Source: Bacteroidota bacterium (GTDB lineage: Bacteria; Bacteroidota; Bacteroidia; Bacteroidales; Dysgonomonadaceae). Taken from it: a stretch of DNA of 64,000 nt. Below, in pieces: positions 27,025 through 34,613 of this stretch. Below the pieces are notes generated by a model, which worked only from the letters and a program-made list of their open reading frames with translations, ran no database searches and had not been told where the DNA came from. The position numbers and the translations under genes are program-made. How positions within the stretch are numbered: the stretch's first letter is position 1; each line of letters starts with the position of its first letter. The stretch lies in the NCBI GenBank assembly GCA_023424395.1, contig JAFADY010000010.1, positions 62,001-126,000 on the forward strand. Reading direction: 5' to 3'.

Positions 27025-27540
27025 ATGGCAGAATTAACTATTTTGATGTGTAACGGTAATCAGTTGACATCCTTGGATATTTCCGACAATGATAAACTAA
27101 TATATATTGATTTTGCATACAATAAAATGGAGGCGTGTACCCTAGACAATATTTATAAAGCTTTGAAACCTACTACAGAAGGCGAAATAAATAACGCCGA
27201 CAATTTTGGATCTGAAACCAGTAATACGAAAATTGCCACCGATAAAGGTTGGAAAGTAACTTTAGTGGGTGACGGCACTGGATGTGCAAGTTCGGTTTCG
27301 GAAGAGGAAGAAATACGTTTTGCTATGGTATTATATCCCAATCCTGCCAAAGATATTCTCAATATTAAATTATCTAATTATTATAAAAGCGAAAAACTCA
27401 TAATAACCGACCTATTAGGAAAAATTATTTATTCACAACCGATAACTACCGATGAAATAACTATTGATGTAAGTAAATTAATAAGAGGGATATATTTGAT
27501 TAAAATAGATAATAAAGTGAAAAAGTTAATATTAAGATAA
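27025..27540 (+). pseudogene. Truncated leucine-rich-repeat protein with T9SS type A sorting domain
   Basis: The 171-codon frame begins in the middle of a leucine-rich repeat (LMCNGNQLTSLDISDNDKL, IYIDFAYNKMEAC) of the kind that normally occurs in long arrays. It continues through a linker and ends with a type IX sorting domain of about 75 residues (MVLYPNPAKDILNIKL, LIITDLLGKIIYSQ, LIRGIYLIKIDNKVKKLIL). No signal peptide precedes it and the same frame is closed by TAG at 26992, so this is most likely the 3' relic of a larger secreted protein. If expressed it could not reach the T9SS. It converges on thrC. Confidence 0.7.
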
Positions 27541-27568
27541 AGAAGTTTAGCAATTACGAAAGTTGTAT

Positions 27569-28924
27569 TTATAAATTCCACAACGCTTTCTTAAACATTT
27601 CAAAGCTATTCGGTAACGGATGAGTTTGTTTTTCACGTTGCATAAAAACTTTTAACTTTTCGGGAATTTGGATAGAAACTCCCACGCAATTTTCCACTGT
27701 TTCTTTAAACTTGGCGGGATGAGCGGTAGCGAGAAAAACGCCGGTTTCGTGTGGCTTCTTATCTTGTTTGAGAGCTAAATAAGCACAAGCGCCATGAGGA
27801 TCGAGAAGGTAATTTGATTTTTCGTGGACGGTTTTAATTGTGGATATTATTTCTTCATCGGAGAATGTGTATCCCGATATGTCATTTGCGATGGCTTTAT
27901 GAGAGTGCTCGTATAAATCGAGAATACGGTCAAAATTGCTGGGCGCGCCCACATCCATTGCGTTCGCAATGGTTGCGACAGAGGGTTTAGGGTTATAATT
28001 CCCTGTTTTCAGGTAATTGAAAAAAACGTCATTGCGATTATTGGCAGCACTAAATCTTTTTATCGGCAAACCCATTCGTTTGGCGAAAAGCCCGGCAGTG
28101 AGGTTTCCCAAATTTCCGCTTGGCACAGAAACGACAACGTTCTCTTCAATTCCTTGTTTTGCCAATTGCGCGTAAGCGTGAAAGTAGTAGAAAGATTGCG
28201 GCAGAAATCGCGCAACATTGATGGAATTGGCCGAGGTAAGATTCATTTGCAGGTTCAGTTCTTCGTCCATAAAAGCGGATTTCACCAATGCCTGACAATC
28301 ATCGAACGTGCCGTCGATTTCGAGCGCCACGATGTTCTGTCCCAGCGTGGTAAATTGTGCTTCCTGAATATCGCTCACTTTCCCCGACGGATACAGTACA
28401 AACACTTGAATACCGTCCACACCCAAAAAGCCGTTGGCGACCGCGCTTCCGGTATCGCCCGAAGTGGCAACTAATACTTTTACATCTTCCTGCCCCTGCT
28501 CTTTTACGAAATACGATAACATCCGTGCCATAAAGCGAGCGCCAACATCTTTAAACGCGAACGTGGGCCCGTGAAAGAGTTCGAGTACGTAGATTCCTTG
28601 TTTCACTTTCACGAGTGGAATATCGAAATTGAGCGTATCGGTAACGATTTCATCCAGTTTTTCCTTCGGAATATCTTTACCGAAAAAAGCATCGGCAACG
28701 ACTTTCGCGATTTCGGTTAAATCAAAACTGCCTATTTCATCGAAGAAATCCTGAGGAAGACTTGAAATTTTTTCGGGCATATACAATCCCTTGTCGGGGG
28801 CAAGGCCTTTAACAACAGCCTCTTGGAGTGAGGCGAGCGGGGCTTTGTGATTGGTGCTGTAATAAACCCCTAAATCCCCTAAAGGGGATTTGGCAGTCTG
28901 TGAATTATTCTTCGTTTCGTTCAT
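27569..28924 (-). CDS. thrC: Threonine synthase with a repeat-derived N-terminal extension
   Basis: The 451-residue PLP enzyme converts O-phosphohomoserine to threonine. Typical blocks are YYSTNHKAPLASLQEAVVKG near the N-terminus, FHGPTFAFKDVGARFM near residue 125 with the PLP lysine, VATSGDTGSAVANGF near 155, VSVPSGNLGNLTAG near 265, and the C-terminal DPHGACAYLAL. Family proteins normally begin about at MKYYSTN; here the preceding codons, SPLGDLGV, are encoded by a palindromic repeat, and the only start is ATG 28924 about 20 codons upstream. The catalytic core is intact, so the enzyme is probably functional. It is the last gene of the leader-thrA-apgM-thrC operon. Confidence 0.94.
   Translation of the reverse strand: MNETKNNSQTAKSPLGDLGVYYSTNHKAPLASLQEAVVKGLAPDKGLYMPEKISSLPQDFFDEIGSFDLTEIAKVVADAFFGKDIPKEKLDEIVTDTLNFDIPLVKVKQGIYVLELFHGPTFAFKDVGARFMARMLSYFVKEQGQEDVKVLVATSGDTGSAVANGFLGVDGIQVFVLYPSGKVSDIQEAQFTTLGQNIVALEIDGTFDDCQALVKSAFMDEELNLQMNLTSANSINVARFLPQSFYYFHAYAQLAKQGIEENVVVSVPSGNLGNLTAGLFAKRMGLPIKRFSAANNRNDVFFNYLKTGNYNPKPSVATIANAMDVGAPSNFDRILDLYEHSHKAIANDISGYTFSDEEIISTIKTVHEKSNYLLDPHGACAYLALKQDKKPHETGVFLATAHPAKFKETVENCVGVSIQIPEKLKVFMQREKQTHPLPNSFEMFKKALWNL
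28867..28892. repeat. Palindromic repeat, copy 1 (start of thrC)
   Basis: The core AAATCCCC-TAAA-GGGGATTT (28872-28891) is a perfect 8-bp inverted repeat preceded by CCCCT. It lies inside the thrC reading frame and encodes its SPLGDLG residues. It matches copy 2 at 29011-29036 in inverted orientation at about 22 of 25 positions. Confidence 0.75.
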
Positions 28925-28994
28925 AGATTTTTCATTTTTATGACTCCTCCGCTCTCCTGACAGTTGCGCAGGTATTATCTTTTATCCTGTTTGA

Positions 28995-30236
28995 TCAGTA
29001 GCCATTCCTCAAGTCCCCTTTAGGAGATTTAGGGATAAATAGGCTTTTCATCAACTCATCGCCTTTCAATAACCCAAAACTTCCGTTTCGTGCGGCAAAC
29101 TCATCATAAGTTTGAACACTGTCGGGTGAAATGCCTTTATGATAGATCACAAAAGGAATGGGTTCGCGGGTGTGCGTGCGAATGGCGCAGGGCGTGGGGT
29201 GGTCGGGCAACACGGCAATAACTACGGGTTCATCCCATTTTTCCGTTTCTTCGAAAATGGTTTTTACTACGCGCGCATCCAAATATTCAATTGTTTTAAC
29301 CTTCAGCGCCACGTCGCCTTCGTGCCCCGCTTCATCGCTTGCCTCTATGTGAAGGTAAATGAAATCTTTCTCACGAAGGGCTTTCAACGCGGATTGGGCC
29401 TTCCCCTCGTAATTGGTATCATATAATCCGGTGGCGCCTTCCACCAAAATCATTTCCAATCCGGCATAAACGCCTATACCGCGAATTAGATCCACTGCCG
29501 AAATTACCGCTCCGTTTTTGATCGGAAACATTTCATTCAAGTGTTTCATGTTCGGCCTGTAACCGGGCGACCACGGCCAAATGCTGTTGGCCGGGTCTTT
29601 GCCTTCGGCAATGCGTTTTTGATTGATCGAATGGCCGTGAAGAATTTCTTGCGAAGCAAGGATGAGTTTATTGAGTTTTTCGGCGGTTTCTTGAGCCAAT
29701 TCGTCTTCGGATTTGACAAGCAAAGGCAAGAAAGGCTTTCCGGGCACATCGTGTGGAGGCGTACAGTCTATTTTTTTATTTCCGCCTTTCATTTTCAGTA
29801 AGTTTCGATAAGAAACCCCCGGGTAAAAACTAAAAATTCCGTTGCCTAATTTTTGGTTTAGAAAATGAATAAGTTCCGTTGCTTCCTGCGTTGAAATATG
29901 TCCCGCAGAGTGATTTTTCAGTAAATCACCTTCCATACAAACCAAGTTGCATCGCATGGCCATTTCGCCATCTTCGATTTCTACGCCCATGCTTGCGGCT
30001 TCCAAAACGCCGCGTCCTTCGTAAACTTGGGGCACGTTGTAACCGAGGACAGATAAATTGGCAATTTCACTTCCCGGAGAAAATCCTTCGGGAATGGTGT
30101 CGAGCAATCCGCTTCGGCCTTTTTGCGCGAGTAAATCCATGTAAGGCGTGTGTGCCGCTTGCAGCGGCGTTTTGTTTCCCAGTTCTGGAATGGGTTCGTC
30201 GGCCATGCCGTCGCCGAGGATGATGATATATTTCAT
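28995..30236 (-). CDS. apgM: ApgM-type phosphoglycerate mutase, proposed homoserine kinase
   Basis: The 413-residue protein belongs to the alkaline-phosphatase-like cofactor-independent phosphoglycerate mutase group. Motifs are YIIILGDGMADEPIPELGNK and PLQAAHTPYMDLLAQKG at the N-terminus, SIWPWSPGYRP near residue 228, HIEASDEAGHEGD near 310 and VIAVLPDHPTPC near 350. When this family sits between thrA and thrC, as here, it has been proposed to replace homoserine kinase ThrB, which is absent from the window; that role fits the context but is inference. I use ATG 30236, where family members begin, not 30332. The last about 15 residues (IPKSPKGDLRNGY) are encoded by a palindromic repeat and extend beyond the usual end. 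Confidence 0.9.
   Translation of the reverse strand: MKYIIILGDGMADEPIPELGNKTPLQAAHTPYMDLLAQKGRSGLLDTIPEGFSPGSEIANLSVLGYNVPQVYEGRGVLEAASMGVEIEDGEMAMRCNLVCMEGDLLKNHSAGHISTQEATELIHFLNQKLGNGIFSFYPGVSYRNLLKMKGGNKKIDCTPPHDVPGKPFLPLLVKSEDELAQETAEKLNKLILASQEILHGHSINQKRIAEGKDPANSIWPWSPGYRPNMKHLNEMFPIKNGAVISAVDLIRGIGVYAGLEMILVEGATGLYDTNYEGKAQSALKALREKDFIYLHIEASDEAGHEGDVALKVKTIEYLDARVVKTIFEETEKWDEPVVIAVLPDHPTPCAIRTHTREPIPFVIYHKGISPDSVQTYDEFAARNGSFGLLKGDELMKSLFIPKSPKGDLRNGY
29011..29036. repeat. Palindromic repeat, copy 2 (end of apgM)
   Basis: AAGTCCCCTTTAGGAGATTT followed by AGGGA is the inverted counterpart of the repeat at 28867-28892. It is read through as the SPKGDL residues near the apgM C-terminus. 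With copy 1 it bounds a unit of about 170 bases that contains the apgM stop, the gap and the thrC start. Confidence 0.7.
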
Positions 30237-30245
30237 TTGGGGAGA

Positions 30246-30308
30246 AGCGATTTCCAAATCGCTGAAATTTTTATAAAATAATTCCGCAAAGCGAGTTGGA
30301 ACTCGCTT
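30246..30308. repeat. Pair of perfect palindromes between thrA and apgM
   Basis: AGCGATTT-CC-AAATCGCT (30246-30263) and AAGCGAGTT-GG-AACTCGCTT (30289-30308) fill most of the 79-base gap. Two different perfect palindromes in tandem resemble REP/BIME-like elements. They would form stable hairpins in the thr operon transcript. Confidence 0.65.
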
Positions 30309-30315
30309 CACCCGT

Positions 30316-32760
30316 TTACCTGATATTTGCAATAGAGATTATGTCCGAAAAAACACCGGCTGCCGTTACATTTGCGCCTGCGCCATATCCTTTTATGATC
30401 ATCGGATATTCGTTGTAACGTTCCGTGGTGAGCATAATAATGTTGTTGCTTCCTTCCAGGTCGTAAAAGGGATGCCCTTTTTCCACTTCCCGAAGCCCTA
30501 CTTCACATTTTCCGTTGTCGTAAGTAGCAATAAAACGAAGTTTCTTATCTTCTTGCGCCAATTTTTTTCTTCTTTCTTCAAAAGATGCATCCATTTCCGA
30601 TATCGTTGTCCAAAACTCATCCAAAGTTCCTGAAAAATATTTTTGAGGGATAAACAAATTCTTTTTCACATCTTCCTGCTCCACTTTTGCTCCCGCTTCG
30701 CGAGAAAGAATAACGAGTTTTCGTGTTACGTCTAATCCGCTTAGATCAATGCGTGGGTCGGGTTCTGCAAACTGTGCTTCTACGGCCATGCGGATGGCTT
30801 TGCTGAAAGGAATCTCTTCGCTCAATGTATTGAAAATAAAATTCAATGTGCCCGAAAGCACAGCCTCAAGCTTCACAATTCTGTCTCCCGAATTGATCAA
30901 CGAATTCATTGTGTTGATAATCGGAAGGCCTGCGCCTACATTGGTTTCGAACAGGAATTTGACGCCTGTTTTTCGGGCGGTTTCTTTTAATCTGTGGTAA
31001 TTTTTATACGGAGAAGAGGCCGCAATTTTATTGGCGGTTACGATCGATATATTTTTAGAAATAAGTTCTTCGTACAACTTCGAAATATCTTCACTTGCGG
31101 TACAATCCACAAATACGGAATTGAAAATATTCATTTTCTCAATTTCATCCCGAATGGTTTGGGGAGAGCTTTTCATGCCTTTCTCCATCAAATTTTCGAA
31201 ATAATTCTCTAATGCAATCCCTTCTCTCGAAAATAATGCTTTTCGTCCGTTGGCTATTCCAACTACGTTGATCCTGAGTTTATTCTGCTCTTTTAGCGTA
31301 TTTTGTTGCTGCTTAATTTGTGCCAACAATTTACTGCCGACTGTTCCTGTGCCAATCACAAAAAGATTAAGTTCTTGATACGGCGATAGGAAAAACGAAT
31401 CGTGAATCACGTTCAGGGATTTCTTCAGATCGCTTTTGGCGATGACGCACGATATGTTTGTCTCACCTGCGCCTTGCGCCAATGCAACAATATTGATTCC
31501 GTTTCGGCCTAAAGCGCCGAAAAATTTTCCGGCAATGCCGGGCACGTGTTTCATGTTTTGTCCCACAACTGCTATGGTAGACAAGTCATATTCAACTTCA
31601 ATTTCGTTGATGCTCCCGAGCGCTATTTCGTGAGCAAATTCTTTACTGAGAACTTTTTTTGAAAGCGCCGCATCTTGCGAGCGGATACCGATAGAAGTGC
31701 TGTTTTCCGACGAAGCTTGCGAGACCAGAAAAACGCTTATCCCGTGATTAGCCAAGGACGAGAATATTCGTTTGTTTACACCGATAACTCCCACCATACC
31801 AAGACCTTGAATGGTGATTAGAGCCGTATTGTTAATGGAAGAAATTCCTTTTATGATTTTTCCGTTCGGGTCGGGTGTGAGATTTAAAATCAATGTGCCT
31901 TCCGATTGGGGTTTGAAAGTGTTTTTCACCAAAATGGGTATGTTTTTGTGATAAACAGGAAATATGGTTGGCGGATAAATCACTTTCGCTCCGAAATTGC
32001 TCAATTCAATGGCTTCTATAAATGAAAGTTCCTCAATAACATACGCCGATTGAATGATCTTTGGATCGGCAGTCATAAAGCCGTCCACATCCGTCCAAAT
32101 TTCCAAAACCGACGCATCCATTGCCGCGGCAATAATAGCCGCAGTGTAATCCGATCCACCTCTTCCCAAATTGGTAATATCGCCATCATCTTTGCTTGAT
32201 GAAATAAATCCCGGTATTATGGAAACTTCAGGCAACGAATTTTTATTAAAAGTTTTCGCAATTAATTCATTCGAATAAGTAATATCGGGAATATGCTGAC
32301 TGAATTGTTTGTTGGTTTTTATAAATTGTGTGGGATCGAAAAGTTCGGAACCTTGTATCGCGTTGTGCACAATGAGTGAAGATAGCCTTTCGCCGTAACT
32401 CACTATCTTGTCTGATGTTTTTTGCGAAAGATCGCCAATGAGATAAACACCCCGCAAAATGTTTTTGAGGTCTTCAAATAACAGACTTGTTTTTGCTATT
32501 AACGCTTCCTTACTGCTTGGCTTATCGATTATTTTTTCGATCATGTCTTCATGACGAAAAATAATTTCTTCCAAAACGGTTTTATAAGCAATGTTGGCTT
32601 TTACGGCAAAATCCGAAGCCAATAATAACCTGTCGGTTACGCCTCCAAGAGCCGAGACCACTACTATTACGGGTTCTTTTTCGGCCTCGATAATATCTTT
32701 TACGTATTGTAAACTTTCGGGAGTCCCTACGGAAGTTCCTCCAAATTTCATCACTTTCAT
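30316..32760 (-). CDS. thrA: Bifunctional aspartate kinase / homoserine dehydrogenase
   Basis: The 814-residue fusion catalyses the first and third steps from aspartate to threonine and methionine. The N-terminal aspartokinase starts MKVMKFGGTSVGTPES and includes LGRGGSDYTAAIIAAAM near residue 198 and IWTDVDGFMTADP near 220. Two ACT domains follow (about 310-460: TIQGLGMVGVIGVNKRI, AVVGQNMKHVPGIAGKFF), the likely site of threonine feedback. The homoserine dehydrogenase part has the NAD(P) loop LFVIGTGTVGSKLLAQ near 465 and the catalytic segments TANKIAASSPY and FETNVGAGLPIINT, then LSGTLNFIFNTLSE. It is the first structural gene after the Thr-rich leader, about 110 bases downstream of the leader stop. 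Confidence 0.97.
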   Translation of the reverse strand: MKVMKFGGTSVGTPESLQYVKDIIEAEKEPVIVVVSALGGVTDRLLLASDFAVKANIAYKTVLEEIIFRHEDMIEKIIDKPSSKEALIAKTSLLFEDLKNILRGVYLIGDLSQKTSDKIVSYGERLSSLIVHNAIQGSELFDPTQFIKTNKQFSQHIPDITYSNELIAKTFNKNSLPEVSIIPGFISSSKDDGDITNLGRGGSDYTAAIIAAAMDASVLEIWTDVDGFMTADPKIIQSAYVIEELSFIEAIELSNFGAKVIYPPTIFPVYHKNIPILVKNTFKPQSEGTLILNLTPDPNGKIIKGISSINNTALITIQGLGMVGVIGVNKRIFSSLANHGISVFLVSQASSENSTSIGIRSQDAALSKKVLSKEFAHEIALGSINEIEVEYDLSTIAVVGQNMKHVPGIAGKFFGALGRNGINIVALAQGAGETNISCVIAKSDLKKSLNVIHDSFFLSPYQELNLFVIGTGTVGSKLLAQIKQQQNTLKEQNKLRINVVGIANGRKALFSREGIALENYFENLMEKGMKSSPQTIRDEIEKMNIFNSVFVDCTASEDISKLYEELISKNISIVTANKIAASSPYKNYHRLKETARKTGVKFLFETNVGAGLPIINTMNSLINSGDRIVKLEAVLSGTLNFIFNTLSEEIPFSKAIRMAVEAQFAEPDPRIDLSGLDVTRKLVILSREAGAKVEQEDVKKNLFIPQKYFSGTLDEFWTTISEMDASFEERRKKLAQEDKKLRFIATYDNGKCEVGLREVEKGHPFYDLEGSNNIIMLTTERYNEYPMIIKGYGAGANVTAAGVFSDIISIANIR

Positions 32761-32866
32761 AGTGTATGAATTTTTTACCGTTTAAACGGTTTTAATGGAA
32801 AATAGGTGATTTGAAAACTGCAAACCGGTTGGTTGCGAATGGCAAACATGGTTGCCGAGCGAATAT

Positions 32867-32897
32867 GAAAAATTATATAACCCCCCAAGGGGTCATA
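32867..32897 (-). terminator. Intrinsic terminator overlapping the thr leader ORF (candidate attenuator)
   Basis: On the transcribed strand TATGACCCC (32897-32889) pairs with GGGGTTATA (32884-32876) in a 9-bp stem containing one G-T pair and a 4-base TTGG loop. TAA and then five T (32872-32868) follow. The stem includes the last Thr codon of the leader ORF and ends right before its stop codon, so ribosome position would decide whether it forms. Confidence 0.65.
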
Positions 32898-32944
32898 GTC
32901 ATTGTTGAGGTAGTGTGAACGTATGTGAAGTACAATTTTTGCAT
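32873..32944 (-). CDS. thrL: Threonine-rich leader peptide of the thr operon
   Basis: A 23-codon ORF starts 22 bases downstream of a consensus -7 box and ends before thrA. It begins MQKLYFTYVHTTSTMTMT and ends PWGVI. Six of 23 residues are threonine (7, 11, 12, 14, 16, 18), with all six between residues 7 and 18, plus three methionines and a terminal isoleucine, all products of the aspartate pathway. This is the signature of transcription-attenuation leader peptides of amino-acid operons. The symbol is used by analogy with enterobacterial thrL; there is no claim of sequence homology. No clear Shine-Dalgarno is seen, as is usual in Bacteroidota. Confidence 0.75.
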   Translation of the reverse strand: MQKLYFTYVHTTSTMTMTPWGVI

Positions 32945-32965
32945 TGCAAATCTATTAATTTAATG

Positions 32966-32973
32966 CAAAGATA
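32966..32973 (-). promoter_or_regulatory. -7 promoter box of the thr operon
   Basis: TATCTTTG on the minus strand matches TAnnTTTG. It places the transcript start near 32958, about 14 bases before the leader ATG. The remaining 115 bases to the sulfatase gene are AT-rich and hold nothing else that I recognise. Confidence 0.65.
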
Positions 32974-33089
32974 GGGCAATAATTGGAAAAAAGAAATATA
33001 ATTGATAAAATTGCCACTTCTTTTATCATTCTGAATGATTATTGGTAAATTATATGAAATTTTTGAAGTAATGAAAGTATCCGGGATTT

Positions 33090-34496
33090 CTATCTATCTA
33101 ATTGATTTTCTATGATGTTTATTGTTTCTTTGTGTTTCGTAAGAATCTTTCTAAATTCTTGAATGATTTCGGGATATTGGTCTGATAAGTTGTATGTTTC
33201 GGATGCATCTGTGTCCAAATTATACAATAATGGAGGATTTTGAATTGTTTTAATTCCGCTTTCTTTACCATATTCAGGTTGAGTAACGAAATGGATTTTA
33301 TATTTCCCTTTTCTAATTGCATATACTTCAGCACCTCTATAATAATAAATAACATTACGAGGACTTCGTTTTTGTTCTAAAATAACCGAAGAAAGATTGT
33401 ATCCATCATATATTCTATCTTGTGGGAGTTGTATATTGGCTAAATAACAAAATGTGGGAAATAAATCCATGGTAGTACCCATATCCATAATTACACCCGA
33501 CTTAATTTTTCCCGGCCACCACATAATACACGGTACTCTCATCCCTCCTTCAAAAGTGCCTCCCTTTTGTCCCCTTAAAAGTCCCGCAGAACCTCCATGA
33601 GTTTTAAATAATTTCCAAGGGCCATTGTCGGAAGTAAATATAACGACTGTATTTTCCTGAATTCCTTCGTCTTGAAGTGTTTGTAATATTTGTCCAACAG
33701 ACCAATCTAATTCTTCAATAACGTCCCCATATATACCTGTTTTAGATTTATTTTTGAAATTTTCTGAACGAAACAATGGAATATGGGGCATAGAATGAGC
33801 GAGGTAGATAAAAAACGGTTGTTCTTTAAATTGTTTAATTTTTGATATAGCTTCCTCGGTATATCTTTTCGTCAGAGTACGTTGATCTGCAGGACGTTCT
33901 ACCACCTCTTTATTACGTATTAGCGGTACATTATATGCTTGGTATCTTTCCTCTGCGGCAAGTTGAGAATGATCTGCTTGTTCTATTTTGTCCATATCAT
34001 TAGAGTAAGGTATTCCGAAATAGGTGTCGAATCCATGGTCGGTAGGAAGATATGGCGATTTATGCCCTAAGTGCCATTTACCAATAGCAGCAGTTTGATA
34101 GTTTTTGGATTTTAGTATTTTAGCAATAGTGATTTCATTTTGAGGTAATCCTCCATTAGAGCGAGGTGATAAAACTCTGTTTTTATGGCTACACATTCCG
34201 GCCCTAACGGGCAGTCTACCCGTCAGTAATCCTGCACGTGAAGGTGTACTGACGGAGGCGGCCACATAAAAATTAGTCCATTTCTGTCCTTCATCTGCCA
34301 TCCTATCCAAATTTGGAGTACGAATGTTAGGGTTACCATACACGCCAATATCCCCATAGCCTAAATCATCAGCAAAAATAATGATGAAATTAGGTAGTTT
34401 ATCAGTTTTATGCACATCTTGTGCGTTTATAATTGTAGAAATACTACCCAACGTTATTATATTGGCAACTAATAGATTGCTTTTAATTTTTTCCAT
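33090..34496 (-). CDS. Serine-type sulfatase (arylsulfatase family S1), first
   Basis: The 468-residue enzyme belongs to the formylglycine-dependent sulfatases. The signal peptide is MEKIKSNLLVANIITLGSIS with a cut near INAQ. Metal residues are in NFIIIFADDLGYGDIGVYG, and the maturation motif is STPSRAGLLTGR with Ser83 as the residue to be converted to formylglycine, so an anSME-type maturase is needed. Other blocks are IGKWHLGH near residue 142 and IFTSDNGPWKLFKTHGGS near 285, which carries the second metal site. The product probably removes sulfate from a glycan in the periplasm; the exact sugar and position are unknown. I use ATG 34496 because the signal peptide begins there. It is the distal gene of the SusC/D locus. 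Confidence 0.92.
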   Translation of the reverse strand: MEKIKSNLLVANIITLGSISTIINAQDVHKTDKLPNFIIIFADDLGYGDIGVYGNPNIRTPNLDRMADEGQKWTNFYVAASVSTPSRAGLLTGRLPVRAGMCSHKNRVLSPRSNGGLPQNEITIAKILKSKNYQTAAIGKWHLGHKSPYLPTDHGFDTYFGIPYSNDMDKIEQADHSQLAAEERYQAYNVPLIRNKEVVERPADQRTLTKRYTEEAISKIKQFKEQPFFIYLAHSMPHIPLFRSENFKNKSKTGIYGDVIEELDWSVGQILQTLQDEGIQENTVVIFTSDNGPWKLFKTHGGSAGLLRGQKGGTFEGGMRVPCIMWWPGKIKSGVIMDMGTTMDLFPTFCYLANIQLPQDRIYDGYNLSSVILEQKRSPRNVIYYYRGAEVYAIRKGKYKIHFVTQPEYGKESGIKTIQNPPLLYNLDTDASETYNLSDQYPEIIQEFRKILTKHKETINIIENQLDR

Positions 34497-34613
34497 TTTT
34501 AAAAAAATAAATTTTAAGCTGTTATTCCTATCCAAATTTTGAGGCAAGTTATAAAACAATTTCTGTTAATGAAATAAATGTACTTTGACCATTCATTTAA
34601 TTTTTTATTTCTG

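Noticed and set aside
26853..27053. 66-codon plus-strand open frame near the T9SS relic
   Set aside because: It needs a TTG start, shows no family similarity, and overlaps out of frame with the relic whose product is recognisable.
28867..29036. Full insertion sequence between apgM and thrC
   Set aside because: The unit is only about 170 bases and encodes no transposase, so at most it is a non-autonomous element.
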